From contig JAVHZZ010000003.1 in assembly GCA_036250195.1 (NCBI GenBank), forward strand, positions 55,319,521-55,383,520: 64,000 nucleotides of DNA. Direction: 5' to 3'. Below are positions 1 through 11,597 of this stretch, piece after piece. Each line of letters starts with the position of its first letter. Position 1 is the stretch's first letter. Position numbers and translations under genes: made by a program. This stretch comes from Mixophyes australis (lineage: Eukaryota; Chordata; Amphibia; Anura; Limnodynastidae). The notes beneath the pieces were generated by a model. The model had not been told where the DNA came from and searched no databases. It saw only the letters and a program-made list of their open reading frames with translations.

Positions 1-344
1 CCCTTCTTCTCCATCTGAACCTCCTCCACTCCTCCATCACTCCTGTCAATTTTCTCCTGCACTTGTTCCTCATCCACTATCTTTTCTCATACCACTGACA
101 ATAGACTGGCTCCTCTATAATTTTATAGATGCAGACATGTGCGTACACAGTTGGTATGGACCAATCACAACAGCTCCAGGAACAGAGTAGACCATTGAGG
201 GTGAACTTTGTGTTTACAGCTGTGTCGATATAGTTTTCCCTGTATTTTTGGTAGCATATGAAGAGATATCACAATCTTTTTTCCTAATGTAATTGCTATT
301 ATAGCAAGGTACGTGCTTTATAGAATGAGATTTGCTGTAGTTTT
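1..344. other. No recognised feature
   Basis: Mixed-composition sequence. The open frames that cross it are low-complexity and translate the AT-rich tandem repeat that follows. It may be the 5' flank of the Harbinger element whose MADF gene begins near 593, but no terminal inverted repeat was identified. Confidence 0.4.
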
Positions 345-552
345 TGTTTAGGGGTGTGTATGTAAATATGACATCATATATGTGTTTTTTCTTTTTTATA
401 GCACTAGAATATCTGTATGTTTTGTTTTGGTGTGTGTATGTAAATATAACCATATGTGTGTGTTTTTTATTTACACCACTATAATTTTCCTTTTTTCCTT
501 TTTTGTGGTGTGTATGAAAATATGACAACATATGTGTTTTATTTTTTTTTAG
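345..552. repeat. Imperfect ~77-bp tandem repeat, three copies
   Basis: Three diverged copies start with a GTGTGTATG(T/A)AAATAT core near 354, 432 and 508, giving spacings of 78 and 76 bp. Each copy continues into a T-rich tract and a short unique stretch. It lies just upstream of the MADF remnant. Confidence 0.6.
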
Positions 553-592
553 CAAATAATTTGCCATTGCATGTGACAGAAGTGTGGAGCTC

Positions 593-985
593 ATGAAGGA
601 CTTCTTTGAGGCCTACAGATCCCATACATGCTTGTGGAAAATAAAATCCAAAGAGTATTCAAACAGGCAGAAGTGGAGTGTGGCTTTGCAAGATGAGCTA
701 AAAAAGTGCTTTACACATTATCCCAGAGCAAATGTAGAGTGGGTAAAGGGGAAAATATAGAACCTAATACTGTTTTTAAAAAATAACTTAACAAGTTTGA
801 GGCCTCCAAAAAATCAAGGACAGGGACTGAGGATGTGTATGTGCCCAAGTTGTGGTATTTTGACCACCTGCGCTTCACCCATGATGAAGAAATTGCAAGA
901 CAGTCCACCTGCAACATGGAGATTGAGAGTAGTTCCTCATCTGAACTTCTACAAACAGATGACATGGTTGTGTGGATGTTTGAGG
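593..985 (+). pseudogene. MADF-domain protein of a Harbinger transposon, broken
   Basis: An ATG at 593 opens 55 codons with a typical MADF start: an aromatic-rich EAYRSHTCLW segment, then a KSKEY-NRQKW-like helix. The frame closes at 758-760. Family similarity resumes further down in another frame with a DVYVPKLWYFDHLRF-like segment near 830-880, so at least one frameshift separates the halves. PIF/Harbinger elements carry a small Myb/MADF-type DNA-binding gene that works with the transposase. Harbinger transposase pieces lie on the opposite strand at 2596-3367, so I infer that this is the partner gene of the same element. A domesticated MADF host gene is less likely given the breaks. Confidence 0.65.
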
Positions 986-1081
986 AAATACCATTGTGGA
1001 GCAACAATTAATAGCAAAGAAATTAGAAAAATAGACAGTACTGCTATTTTAGATGTTTGAGAAATTCCTACAAAACATCAA

Positions 1082-1377
1082 GGGCCTGAATCATTAAGGA
1101 AAGTAAACCATAAAAAGGAGTAACTTTTCACTTGGGCAAAACCATGTTACATTGGAGGAGGAGATACATTTAAAAATGTGGACAGAAATTTATAGTTGGG
1201 ATAGAGCATGTGTTAGATCAACTTTAAATTTCAATGTAAAAATAAATCTATCAAGTATTTGTCTGCTAGATGAATAAACAGCCAATATTTAACTTATGTG
1301 CAAAATAATAAACTAATTTGCACCTTTTGCATAGTAACATGGTTTGTCCCGGAGAAGATTTACTCCTTTTTCTGCCT
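1082..1377 (+). mobile_element. MITE fragment (same family as 34697-35017)
   Basis: Starts with GGGCCTGAATCATTAAGG and aligns end to end with the element at 34697-35017. Shared blocks include the GGGCAAAACCATG stretch, the TTATAGTTGGGATAG stretch, and the AATAATAAACTAATTTGCACC block. The right terminal repeat is missing: similarity stops after an ACTCCTTTTT stretch. It has no coding capacity. Confidence 0.75.
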
Positions 1378-1920
1378 CGTGATCATCGTTTATTTTATAC
1401 ATATTTATGTTTACCAAGCAAGAATTATTAAGTTGCAATTGACTTAAAACTGCAATGGGATGTCCATAAGTCCTATGTTAAGATTTCACCAATCACCAGT
1501 GAGACTACTCTGTCATCACTACATCCACCAATCAGCTGTGCATTCATAATAGCACCAAATCTAAAAAACAAAACAATGTAATGTCTGGAAGCCACTTTTC
1601 CCTGAGGAAGCCCTGGTTGACACTGGGGCGAAACACATTGGAAATTACATGGTATACTACATCTAACATATCTGCAGAATCCAGCAACATCGCTGGTAAT
1701 AGAACTATCTTCATCTTCTACCTTGAATACCATCAATTCAGCCTATACATTAAAGGAAAACCTGAGCGATATCCCTGCTTTCTGAAGAAACAGCAGGGAC
1801 GAGAACGGGTCTACTGGGCGTCTATCAAAAACTCAGTCTGCTGAACTTTACCGAAGGACGCACAAAGCCCCCCAGTTTTTAGGGATGACAAGAAGAATTG
1901 AACATAGGAGAACCTCCTGC
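1378..1920. repeat. Probable dispersed repeat with a GAGGAAGCC...GGCGAAAC motif
   Basis: Around 1601-1640 there is a TGAGGAAGCC stretch followed by a GGGGCGAAAC stretch. A related arrangement (TGATAAAGACC then GGGGTTGAAAC) occurs at 10635-10665. I recall motifs of this general form as common in amphibian repeats, but I cannot name the family or its ends. The open frames here show no recognisable domain. Confidence 0.35.
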
Positions 1921-2595
1921 CACTAAATGTAAGTGACCTGCTTCTCCTTTCTTTATGGATTTGAATGCTCATTATTTATCAAATTTACCTTTAAGGAGTT
2001 GTTTCATTTGGGACCTATTATGCTCTATACTTACTGCATTTACATAGGAACTCGGGAATAATTACCTATCACAGCACTATATAATGGACCTCTAAGAATC
2101 AAGAGGAGCTTACAGTACTTATTTTTTATGAACATTAACCAATGACTCACCGGTATATTGGATTGGTATATTTTCCAGTGATTTGCCATTTGGTTTAACA
2201 TATGCTGTACTATGTACTGAATTAAGTTTTTTTCTTTTGATATGTGCATACAACTATTTCAGGCCAGAATTGTGTACATTATATGCTGTTTTTATCTGAC
2301 TTATGGAGAGTTGATCTATAAATAAATGTCTACATTTAAAATCACATATTCTCATTAGAGATATAAACACATGATTACTTTCAATATCTTTGCCTAGGGA
2401 GAAAACTCTTGAGATGACATACCAGCCAGTGGCACAGTAAGTGAAATATACAGCATTATAAATGCGTAAAATAATTATTTACTTAAATGTACCTGACAAT
2501 ACAGTTTTCAAGCATACAATGCTAATGCACATACATTCTAAAATGTCATTCTGCCAAGACACAGCACCCTCACCATTAAAATCTTCTAAATAGGC

Positions 2596-2793
2596 CTATA
2601 TCTTTAAATTTGCAATGTGACTGGCATTTCTAACCTGGGTTGACTCCACTGGTGTCAATCCTACAACTTCTGCAACTTTTAGTGTGCTCTCCATATTGCT
2701 AGGTGCACTGCACACGCTGTGGCTTTTATGCCTAAGAAAGTTGTGTAGGACACAGCAAGTCATCACCACCTTGTCTACTTTGTCTTGGCGCAT
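2596..2793 (-). pseudogene. Harbinger (HARBI1-like) transposase, C-terminal piece
   Basis: The minus strand encodes a 65-residue segment with a VDKVVMTCCVLHNFLR core. This is the conserved C-terminal helix of PIF/Harbinger transposases (usual form: hhxxCCxLHN). The piece opens at an internal Met and ends at a stop. The upstream catalytic DDE region that should precede it is not found between 2794 and 2940, which holds AT-rich sequence instead. The N-terminal piece lies at 2950-3367 on the same strand, so this is one transposase gene with its core deleted. It cannot make an active enzyme. Confidence 0.75.
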
Positions 2794-2949
2794 ATTTATA
2801 ATATTTATATGTTTATATGCTTATCCATATCTTAAGTTTTTGTATTGTGTATTTTGCTTGTGTGTAATTTTTTATATATTAATTAATATATTTAGTTTAC
2901 ATTTTAATAAAAAAAATATTTTTTAAACACAGACTATTTCTTTTACCAA

Positions 2950-3367
2950 CCTTCATATATTGCCCACGCAGAAATTGTACAATAGCGTCACAGGTCTCAG
3001 GTATGGCCAAACCCAGAGCTTGAGGTGAAATTGCTTTGCTGTATTTGAGATCAGCCAGTGTTCTTTCTGTGGACAAAAATATCAGGGTAGGAACCAGTCA
3101 CTGGACTACAGAGATGGGTCTCCTTAAACGGGTGTCCTCCTTCTGGATGATGGGGGTGATTAGTTGGAGCAGTTCCTGGAATGTGGGTTCATTCATCCTC
3201 AGGAAATTCTTGAAGTTGTCCCATATCGCCTGTAGCAGGGGCATATGTAAAAATGAGTTTCTCCTCTGGAACCACTCTTTGGTCCAACATGTCCGATCTT
3301 CATCTTTCTTTCCCTCCAGGTCTGTGCTTGCAGTGTTCTTGCTATAGCGACAAGCAATAGACCACAA
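2950..3367 (-). pseudogene. Harbinger (HARBI1-like) transposase, N-terminal piece
   Basis: The minus strand reads a segment with a W-ACRYSKNT start, a WF-RRNSFLHMPLL stretch and an F-ELLQLITPII-K-DTRLRRPIS stretch up to about 3098. It then continues, after a small frame change, through an LADLKYSKAISPQALGLAIP stretch and an ETCDAIVQFLRGQYMKV stretch to about 2950. Both match the DNA-binding N-terminal half of Harbinger transposases. The DDE catalytic domain does not follow. Similarity resumes only at the C-terminal helix at 2793. The opposite orientation to the MADF remnant at 593-985 is the usual two-gene arrangement of Harbinger elements. Confidence 0.75.
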
Positions 3368-5250
3368 GCTTGCTGTTGTTAAACTGTGGCCATTATATTA
3401 AAATAAACTGTAAAATAAATCATAGTAAATGTGCAATTGTGAATGAACATATACTATACACAAAGATGAGCTAAAGAATGAATGGAGATGATGTCTTTCC
3501 TTTCCTGGTACCTAGGTTTGTGGGACATTTTTTCTGGTGATGTTCAGCTCTTTATTTTAATTTATTCGGCATATTGCTGCAGGGAGGCCATATATCGTTG
3601 TAGTGTGTACAGAGTCACAGTCTTTTGAGACAAAATTATGACTCTCTGCCAGGTCAGTTAGTTGTGCAAAAACCATTTAAAACATGTATAGTGTATTGCA
3701 TTAATCGACCGACTGAACGGAACTACAGTTGTAGGAACAATCGTTGTAGATACCACATTGTTCAGAAAATTCTGTAGTGTGTACCCAGCCTATCTCTGGC
3801 CCTTTTCCCTATCTTAATGCATGATATGCCCTGGTGTGATGTGCATTCATACAGGAATGGTGTACAATAATCCTTTTACGTAGGGTGAAAAAATGGCCTA
3901 GTCTGCATGTATACACAATATAAGAAAGCCATGCTGCCTGAGAAATTACAACCTGAAAAAACAATATATAGCAGTGTAAATATGATTGGTAAATATGGGG
4001 AACCAGAGGGCTAGAAAAAGTATATTTTTATAGTCTACACTTTGTGAGAAACGAGGTGCAGACTGGTTAAGGGGATATTAATACCTCGTTTCATCACAAG
4101 TAAATAATCTCTTGGTTAAGGTGGATATATTCCTGATTTATTAACTTTCTTTTTTCTTTTGGTGTTTTCCTATAATTGAAAATAATCTAACACCATAATT
4201 ACAGTTTTGGATCTCGGCTATATTCACATTTTCCAGAGTATGTTGAGTGGGTGCATTGCTTTTCTCGAGAATGACTAGCGACTACATTCCATAGGGAGTT
4301 AAAATAAGACTTGATATGTTATTTACCATTTTGGGTGATACTGTTTAGTATATAACTGAAACAAAAGGCATCTTTATGTTTTGGAGGTATCTAAGGAGTC
4401 TGAGATGTATATTCTATGAATGGTGAGAACACATTGCCAGCTTTGCTTCTGAGTTAAGCTAATTACCATAGGGACATTGATGGTTCCGTTGTTCTGCTCC
4501 ATAACACTGAATTATCAGTAATTGGGCTCTCTCCTAAAGATACATAGCTCTGGGGCTTTGTGTTCCTATACTGTTTATTTAACATATGTTCTTTTTTAGC
4601 TCTTCTTTCTAAGGATCTACATTTAATTATATGAGCTTCCCAGTATATAGTTGATTATAATATTTTTAAATAAATGCTTTTGAGTTTATGAGTTTCTGCA
4701 TTAGATTTGTTAATATATGCCTTTTAATATAAGGTGCAATATCCCTATTTGATATTGTAGCATTAGTCTTTCCCCTGTAATATTTATACTATTCATATTG
4801 TATCTAGTGCATTATGCTTTTTTTCTTGTTTTCACTCATTGTTTTCACTCATTGGGTGACCACACTCTAAAGGAACTGTACTCGATCCATGCCATGGAAA
4901 TTTGCCCAACAAAATTAAGGAACCAGATCCATTCAATGTTGGAATCAAATACTTTAGGCCAAGATCTCCTTCACAGGGAACCAATTGTGTTGGACCCCGC
5001 AGGTTAAATGTTAAATGTTTATATTGCCAATTTAAATTAACACTAATGTAGGGCGCACTGACGTGAAACTAACGTGCCAGACAGCTGGGTCTTCCGAATG
5101 ACTACCTGTCAGCATGTCGCTGCCATTGGAAATCTGGGTCTTCGGTTTTCAGGTAAGTCTGTTTATATTGTATTCATTCTTTGGTCAAATCTGAATTTTT
5201 GTGTAAGTGTGAAGTGTGTTGGGGTTCTCGTCACCACTAAGATGTACCCC
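3368..5250. other. No recognised feature
   Basis: AT-rich sequence without a domain, terminal repeat or tandem structure that I could recognise. The small frame at 4798-5007 has no family resemblance that I can name. Confidence 0.4.
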
Positions 5251-5359
5251 ACCCCTTCTACCGCCTATGGTCCATCTCTAGTTCCTACAACTTTGCTCCC
5301 AATCCATAAACTCCTTTCCTTTAGCCTAACCTTATCTCATGCTCCCTCCTGCACCCAAA

Positions 5360-5382
5360 TCCACACACACACACACACACAG
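5360..5382. repeat. (CA)n microsatellite
   Basis: A run of about ten CA dinucleotides after a CCACACAC start. Confidence 0.8.
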
Positions 5383-5689
5383 TGACAGCTTGATATGCTA
5401 GCCTCATACACTTCTCGTTTCCACAATAAATAATTTTCACATAAAACAACTACTCTCCCTATGACAACTCTGTCCTGCCAAAACAAGTTTAACCCTAGAT
5501 AATGCAGCTCCAGCCACCACATTTAGTCTCTGACAATCCAAACCTCAATCATAGCACACCAATCAGACACTCTAACTGCAAAAGTGCTGTGCACTACTGG
5601 GAGAAGTTAAGCTCCTATGCAGAAATCTAGCTCCTATGCAGACCTCCACTATAAATTCATCATTTAAATTTACAATGCTGCCCTTTAAC

Positions 5690-6530
5690 TTGTCACGCAA
5701 ACATACTTCACTTCTCTAATATTCACCCAGTCTTCTAAACCTCTTTGCATCCTTGTCAGCTTCAACTCATTTCTCTCCCACATGCACCACTTTCCCCTTT
5801 CGCCCTCACAGCCCATGGTTTTGACACTTGCTTTATAGAAAATCCCTCATTTTCCCTCATACCAAATCCCACATACCCCACCCACCTTCTCCTATACTCT
5901 ACAATTGTTAAAATCCCTCAGTGCTCTGATCTTAGCCCTCTGCTTTTCTCACTGTACACATTTCATTTGGGGAAACAAATTCACTCATTTGGCCTCCAGG
6001 ACCAACTCTACACTGATGTCATACTCTTCCCCTGACCACTCCACTTCATGTAACCAACTGTGTCTCTGCTATCACCCAATAGTTCCAATGCTATCTAAAG
6101 CTCAACATGTCCAAAACAGAGCTTATTATCTTCCCTCCTCCCAGAGTCAACACCCTCCCTAAATTTTCCCTCACGATATATAACATTTATTACCTCAGTT
6201 TCACAAGTCTCCACTTATGAAATATTGCTAGAATATGAACTTTTCCTTTTCTTACCCAAGATGGTACCAAAAACACTAATCCACTCTCTCAAAATCCCCC
6301 ATATTGACTACTGAAACCTCCTCTTATCTGGCATTCCCTCCACCCATCTATTCTGCTTCAATCCATGTTAAATCCACAGCAAGACTGATCTTCCTCTCAC
6401 ATCTACTTCACATCTGCTGCACCACTTTGTGAATCCCTACACTGGCTTCCCTTGCCTGCAGAATACAATTAAAGTTTCTCACTCTTACTTACAAGGCTAT
6501 GCCTTGATCCAATTTGAATGTCAGCTCTCC
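5690..6530 (+). pseudogene. Degenerate LINE reverse transcriptase (L2/CR1-like)
   Basis: Plus-strand translations in shifting frames carry an SDLSPLLFSLYTFHLG segment (from about 5930). This corresponds to the GPLLFxLYxxPL motif before the reverse transcriptase active site. An LYTDV segment near 6010 stands where the catalytic Y-x-D-D should be. An MSKTELIIF-PP stretch follows near 6110, and an ESLHWLP-like stretch with its downstream helix near 6430, typical of the C-terminal end of L2/CR1 enzymes. Stops and frameshifts are frequent and the second active-site Asp is not preserved, so this is an old dead copy. The 5' end of the LINE is not visible. Confidence 0.6.
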
Positions 6531-7300
6531 CTACCCTTTGTTTTCATGTCTGTATTTCCTTTCTCTACCTTTTATGCCCTGTCAGTGTCCAACCAGGGAC
6601 TATATACAGGCAGGCAGCAAGTCCAGGTTATGTTCAGTACATGCAGTGGTCTGTATAGCAGGGGTCAATATAGCAGTTGCCAGTATCCAGATAGAGTTAA
6701 AGTTCATCGTCACGGAAGACAGGTCTGTCTGCATTGTAAAGAGCAGGGATCCAATCAGAAAGCGGAGCTGAGCCCTCACTGTGTTGATTTCCTACAGTGC
6801 AACCATGTGATCACACTGCACTGATTAGGTGGTTGCTTGAAAGTTGTCTAAGTGATAGAACAGGACACTACACTGCAATGATAGCTGCAGCTGAGGGAAC
6901 AGCTTACCTGACCTAATAAAAAGAAACTTCCATGCTAAGTTTATCTTAGTCACCACTGCTTATGAAACATTCACAAGTTGAGCTGTCTGAGTAACTAAAG
7001 CTCTTGCCAAATGAGTCCCTCTGTCATGGAGGTCTTATTTTGCAGCCATACTATCCATAATTAAAGGTAGACTGTTCTGTCTAGTGTTTCTATACAAGAC
7101 CACAATACCATGCTGGGATATTATTTGCTCAATTACTGCATGAGCCACAGCTATGTGAAAACCCTTGCTTTCAACCTGAATTCAACCTGGAAACTGAAAG
7201 TGGCCCTGGCAAAAAGTCTGAAAGTGGCCTCATGTACACGGGTCCAAATAAATGGTAAGCGGGCACCCTGTGTGTCTGTCCATGTGTGTGCCCAGTGTGT
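6531..7300. other. No recognised feature
   Basis: Moderate-composition sequence after the LINE remnant. The open frames at 6429-6824 and 7110-7442 show no domain and overlap dispersed repeats. Confidence 0.4.
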
Positions 7301-7314
7301 GTACCTGTATACAT

Positions 7315-7432
7315 TTGTCCTGTTCTTGTCACTTTTACCTCCTGTGGCTGCTGGTGTATTTAGCTCACCTGCTGCTTGTCTGGATCCTGGAATGTTGGAG
7401 GCCCTATTTGGATCACAATTTTATTTCATTTT
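7315..7432. repeat. Dispersed repeat copy (partner at 31035-31145)
   Basis: Shares a TGGCTGCTGGTGT block and a GCTGCTTGTCTGGATCCTGG block followed by AATGTTGG and GGCCCTAT with the region inside the hAT-type element at 31035-31145. The two are about 90% alike by eye over some 90 bp and in the same orientation. The family is not identified. Confidence 0.65.
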
Positions 7433-8065
7433 AATTTTTTAAAAAGCAAGAAATACATTCGTCTGCCTCCTGAGGCCACCGGCCTACCAGGAAAAGTCTT
7501 GGTAGGATTTATGGCTAATCCGCTCCTTCATGTACCTAGCCATTTTCACAATTTGTCCTCTACCTTTTTGTAGAAATGTATGACAAAGTAGATAATTGAG
7601 CACAACAACAACAGAATCAAAGAACAAAATGACAAAAAAGGAAATAAGAAAGAGATGAGAAAGGCACTAAGGGCTCTTCACAAAAAATCACCAAGTTTTA
7701 CCAGCAAAAGTTCAGATAAATGAAGCCCCCTTTTCTATATATATAGCTCTGCATTAAGTGCTTCATAATATTGAATCCATAAGTTTGATGGCAGCTACTC
7801 CAGCTCAATCACCCTAACCAGAAAGGGAGAAATCTAGAGATAAAAAAACAAATAGAGCCATTGATGGCTCATAGTGTAATATTGCCAAGTACCATATATT
7901 ATAAAAATCTCCAATATTAACTGTGTACTACTGGTAGATTAAACAGGGCTTATCTGTATAAAATTCTCGCTTATCCCTCTTTATTCTGCGTGAGTGACAT
8001 CACTGAAACTCAAATCCAGTGTGGAAAGGAGAATAGACCTAAGGAAAAACAATAACAATCCCTTA
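7433..8065. other. No recognised feature
   Basis: AT-rich sequence. I saw no domain, terminal repeats or tandem structure. Confidence 0.4.
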
Positions 8066-8067
8066 GA

Positions 8068-8450
8068 TTCCCTTAGATTGTACGCTCCTTTGAGCAGGGT
8101 CTTCTCTCCTCCTGTCTTCTCCACTTTCAACTCTGCTCGCCAGCTTCCCTGCCTCCTCCTCGAGGACCCTCTTCCCCCGCCCCCTCTCGCTCCCTCCTCT
8201 TCCCCCTGGGGGTCTCCCTCTCATCCGTGCCCTCCCTCCTAGGAGCCGTTGTTGGCAGACCATCCCCTCTCCTCTTCCCCGCCCCTCTAGCTGTGCCCTG
8301 AGCTCACTGAGTTACTGTGATTATTGTTTACTGTACTGTGCTGTCTCACCTCGTATTGTAATTTCGTTTGTCCCTGTACGGCGCCGCGGACACCTAGTGG
8401 CGCCCTATAAATAAAAATTATTAATAATAATAATAATAATAATAATAACA
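8068..8450 (+). mobile_element. Retroposon 3' tail with (TAA)n end
   Basis: Begins with an AGATTGTACGCTCCTTTGAG stretch and GCAGGG, and ends in a GCGCCCTATAAATAAA stretch followed by a (TAATAA)n tail at 8419-8450. The SINEs at 24383 and 36405 end with the same type of tail (a GACTGTAAGC-like stretch, GGCAGGGACTG, GTGCTATATAAATAAA), so all three share a LINE-type 3' end. The pyrimidine-rich centre (8096-8285) appears to be an expanded or inserted tract. Confidence 0.55.
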
Positions 8451-8587
8451 AGCCACAACAATTGGCCACACATATCTTGAATAATCTAATAGTCCAACAG
8501 TCTCTATGCAGTTTACACTTGAGATTTTTTTATATTATGTGGCACTAGGCAATATTACACTATGAGCGCTTTCTGGCTCTATTTGTT

Positions 8588-8589
<2 letters not shown>

Positions 8590-8664
<75 letters not shown>
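8590..8664. repeat. (TA)n microsatellite
   Basis: An almost pure TA run of about 75 bp with one interrupting TACA. Confidence 0.95.
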
Positions 8665-8667
<3 letters not shown>

Positions 8668-10608
8668 CTTTTATTATTTCTTTATATTTTAAAGAGACTG
8701 CTCTAAAAGGTAGATTTGCTGAGAGGTCTCAAGTTCCCCAGTGATTTTTAATTAACCTTTTCTATAGAAAAAACACTCAGGATAAGAAGAACAAATACTC
8801 CCATCTAATTATCTATCATATTCTACTGTTAGCATTCTTCAAGTGCCATTCTGTCTAAGTATTCTTTTGTAAGCTGTGTCTACTTAATAAATGACTTCTC
8901 CAACAGAGTTAAACACATAGACATACCCTCACTGTGCATGCTGAAGAAAGGTGAAGTTTCTATCACATAAGATATTAGTACAAGTTCATTTGTTCATCAG
9001 ACCTCCCTCCTTGACCATTAAAGGGGTGTAGGATATCTGGAAATGCTTAGTATACAAATCAATCATTTGCCTCTTTGTTATACATTAAAGATACAAGAGA
9101 TGCCCTTGAATGAGGCAGACTGAGGCAGCTGTCTCAGGTAGCAGGTTTTAGTAGGAAACTAAATATGGGGAATTAATTGAATAAGTAATTTTCTTTTATT
9201 CCTAATATACTCAAATTTAGTGGCTTTTATATGGTCAGTGACAATATTTGTATCTTATTGTGTACATTACTCTAATACAAGTGTGGACTCTGTAAAATAT
9301 GAGATGGGTGGCATTTCAATTGCTTCTTTGGTATAAATAGACTCTGTTTAGTTTGGGGGTTTATATGTGACCCTTTTCACAATGTTCATATTAATTATAA
9401 TTACGTGGTAATGTATTAAAGTTGATTAGCTGGGACAGCGGCTCCAATAGGAGTCTGTCCTGGCAAATAATGTATAATACAGGTTCTTATGGTCTTGCAC
9501 AGAGAAAATAGCACATAATGTCATCTTCATATGGCATTAGTTGTCTGGATCAAGCTCCAATTTAGGGAGGTTAATAAATAGGACATAATATCAGTCCCCT
9601 TAGACACCTATGGGTACTGGACTTGTGATTGACAATGCTGGGACTGCAGCAGATATTGGAGATATCTGCTGCAATCCTCTAATAATAACCTAATTACTTG
9701 AGAATATTGTAATCCCCTTGAAAACTATAGTTTTTAGGGGATTTAAACCTCTTTGGAAATTCATTAATAGGCCCCTATGACCAGGATAATTTCACATTTA
9801 AATGTATTAAAAAATACTTCTTAAATACTGTCCTGAAAAATTAAATTCCCTCTGTTTCCCATATTATTAGTACAGTTTTGGCCACTACAGTTGATTGTAA
9901 GATTTACAGAATGTGTTTGTCAATTCCAGTTCAATATTTATTTTCTTATTGTCTATCAAAACAGAAGTGTCAACATGTCCCAGCTCTCGCTAAATATGTC
10001 GGTGTTATACAGATTAATAATGATTGAGCGATGGAGTGTTTGGAGAGTAGTCTCAGATCAAGTTTTATATGGCTTTGTGCACTGTTCTAGAAAATATGCC
10101 ATCAAAAATGAAACGGAAAACAGACCAGTTTTGATCTAAATAACACAGACACTTAAATACATATATCACAAGGTTTTGTTTTGAGGACAGAGAAATACAG
10201 CCTAATGTACAAAGTGAATTGCCACCAAGGCACAAATTCAAGATCAGTCATTTCTAAAAGGAAGAAACCTGTATTTTACCTTAGTAAAATACAAATATTT
10301 ACAATGCAGGAAAATTCATTTGAATAAGGATGAGAGAACAAATTTGTCAACATTCAAGTTTCTAAGGATTTGCTGAATGTTTTTTAAAAATTGTAAAAAA
10401 AAAATATTTTCAAATATAATTTTTGAACAAATTTGTCTATTAAACGTTGTTTAAAATAATCATATTATATTAAATAACAAAAAAATAACAGGGAATTGCG
10501 ATCCACTTTAGTTTCTTCTATTTTACCAGAGGACATGTCAACACAGCAAGTGAAAGCAATCAAAAATGCTTTAAAAAAATAAGGCTATTAGTATTGTCAT
10601 ATAAATTA
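8665..10608. other. No gene recognised; contains a 12-bp palindrome at 9645-9673
   Basis: AT-rich sequence. The only clear structure is an inverted repeat with arms TGCAGCAGATAT (9645-9656) and ATATCTGCTGCA (9662-9673) around a 5-nt loop. Further arms are hinted at by AATCCCC near 9710 and GGGGATT near 9737. It may be the centre of a MITE. Confidence 0.4.
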
Positions 10609-10646
10609 GGTCTTTATCAAGGTCAATCGATGCCTTGATAAAGACC
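10609..10646. repeat. 14-bp perfect inverted repeat
   Basis: Arms GGTCTTTATCAAGG (10609-10622) and CCTTGATAAAGACC (10633-10646) enclose 10 bp. The right arm runs into a CAGTGGGGTTGAAAC stretch. It sits 80 bp before the retrovirus-like LTR. Confidence 0.9.
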
Positions 10647-10725
10647 CAGTGGGGTTGAAACTGGTTTCGACTGTCATCTCCTCACTATCACTGGACCACC
10701 TTTTCCTGCTAATCTTGGTCCACAG

Positions 10726-11597
10726 TGTCGAAGTCGTATAATTGGATGAACGAAAGTATATTGGTTAATATTGTTTTACCGTGCGATTGCGATCAGTACG
10801 CCACATAACACGTGGCACGGCGCGATCGCACAATAAAATACGCACACATACATTTGCACTCCCACATTCATTTATTTATATATTTCATATTTATAATGGT
10901 TCCATTTCAGAGTCATTTATGAGCAGATGATATTCGGTTTATAGTTATATATATTATAAGGTTATATATACACTTTAGTGATATTTAAGGTTCAGGTTAC
11001 AGGAAATAAATCATGTTTAGTATCATTTTAATCCCCTATTTATCCGCAGTTGTCTGGTTCATTCGCCATAGGAATCGCACATTGCATACTTTAGTTAGCG
11101 ATGTTAGGGAATAAATGTTTAAAATGATACTGCCTGTATAATGTGAATAGACTAGTTTAAACTGGATTCTTGGCGGGAGAATCGGAGTGCATTCCCTGGA
11201 GAGCGACTCCCACCTTTGGATATTTTGGTTTGAACTTGCTTTTGACTTGCAGTACACTGAATTCTCCTGAAGGATGGGCCAATAGAAGCAAGACACATCA
11301 TCTGCATTGTTTTCTCTGTAACACTGAGTGTATATATACAGCTTTGCTGGGACCAGCTGCAGTCATCTCTGACCACAGTCTTCTGGAGTGAAGTACTGTA
11401 GCTGGTACCAGCGGAGCGCAGCTGAACGCAGCGAAGGGCGTGGCGGTATGTATGTATTTGGTATCGGCTGTACTGTATTATAATTATGTATTGAACTGTT
11501 CAAACTTTTGCTTCTGCTAATTAAATCGATTGTGCTTTGGACCCACAAGAAATCGCTTAGACAATGCTTATTGGAAAATGATAAAATTACTTTAATA
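10726..11597 (+). repeat. 5' LTR of the retrovirus-like element
   Basis: Aligns along its length with 17810-18604. It carries a CCAAT box (11278-11282), a TATA box (TATATATA, 11330-11338) and an ATTAAA polyadenylation-type signal (11520-11525) in retroviral order. It contains 79 bp (about 11378-11456) absent from the other LTR. That block includes the 12-bp palindrome GCTGGTACCAGC at 11401-11412. Confidence 0.85.
11276..11340 (+). promoter_or_regulatory. LTR promoter (CCAAT plus TATA)
   Basis: GGCCAATAG lies about 50 bp before TATATATA (11330-11338). Both are kept in the 3' LTR copy (CCAAT near 18364, TATA at 18416-18424). This is the expected U3 layout of a retroviral promoter. Confidence 0.6.
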
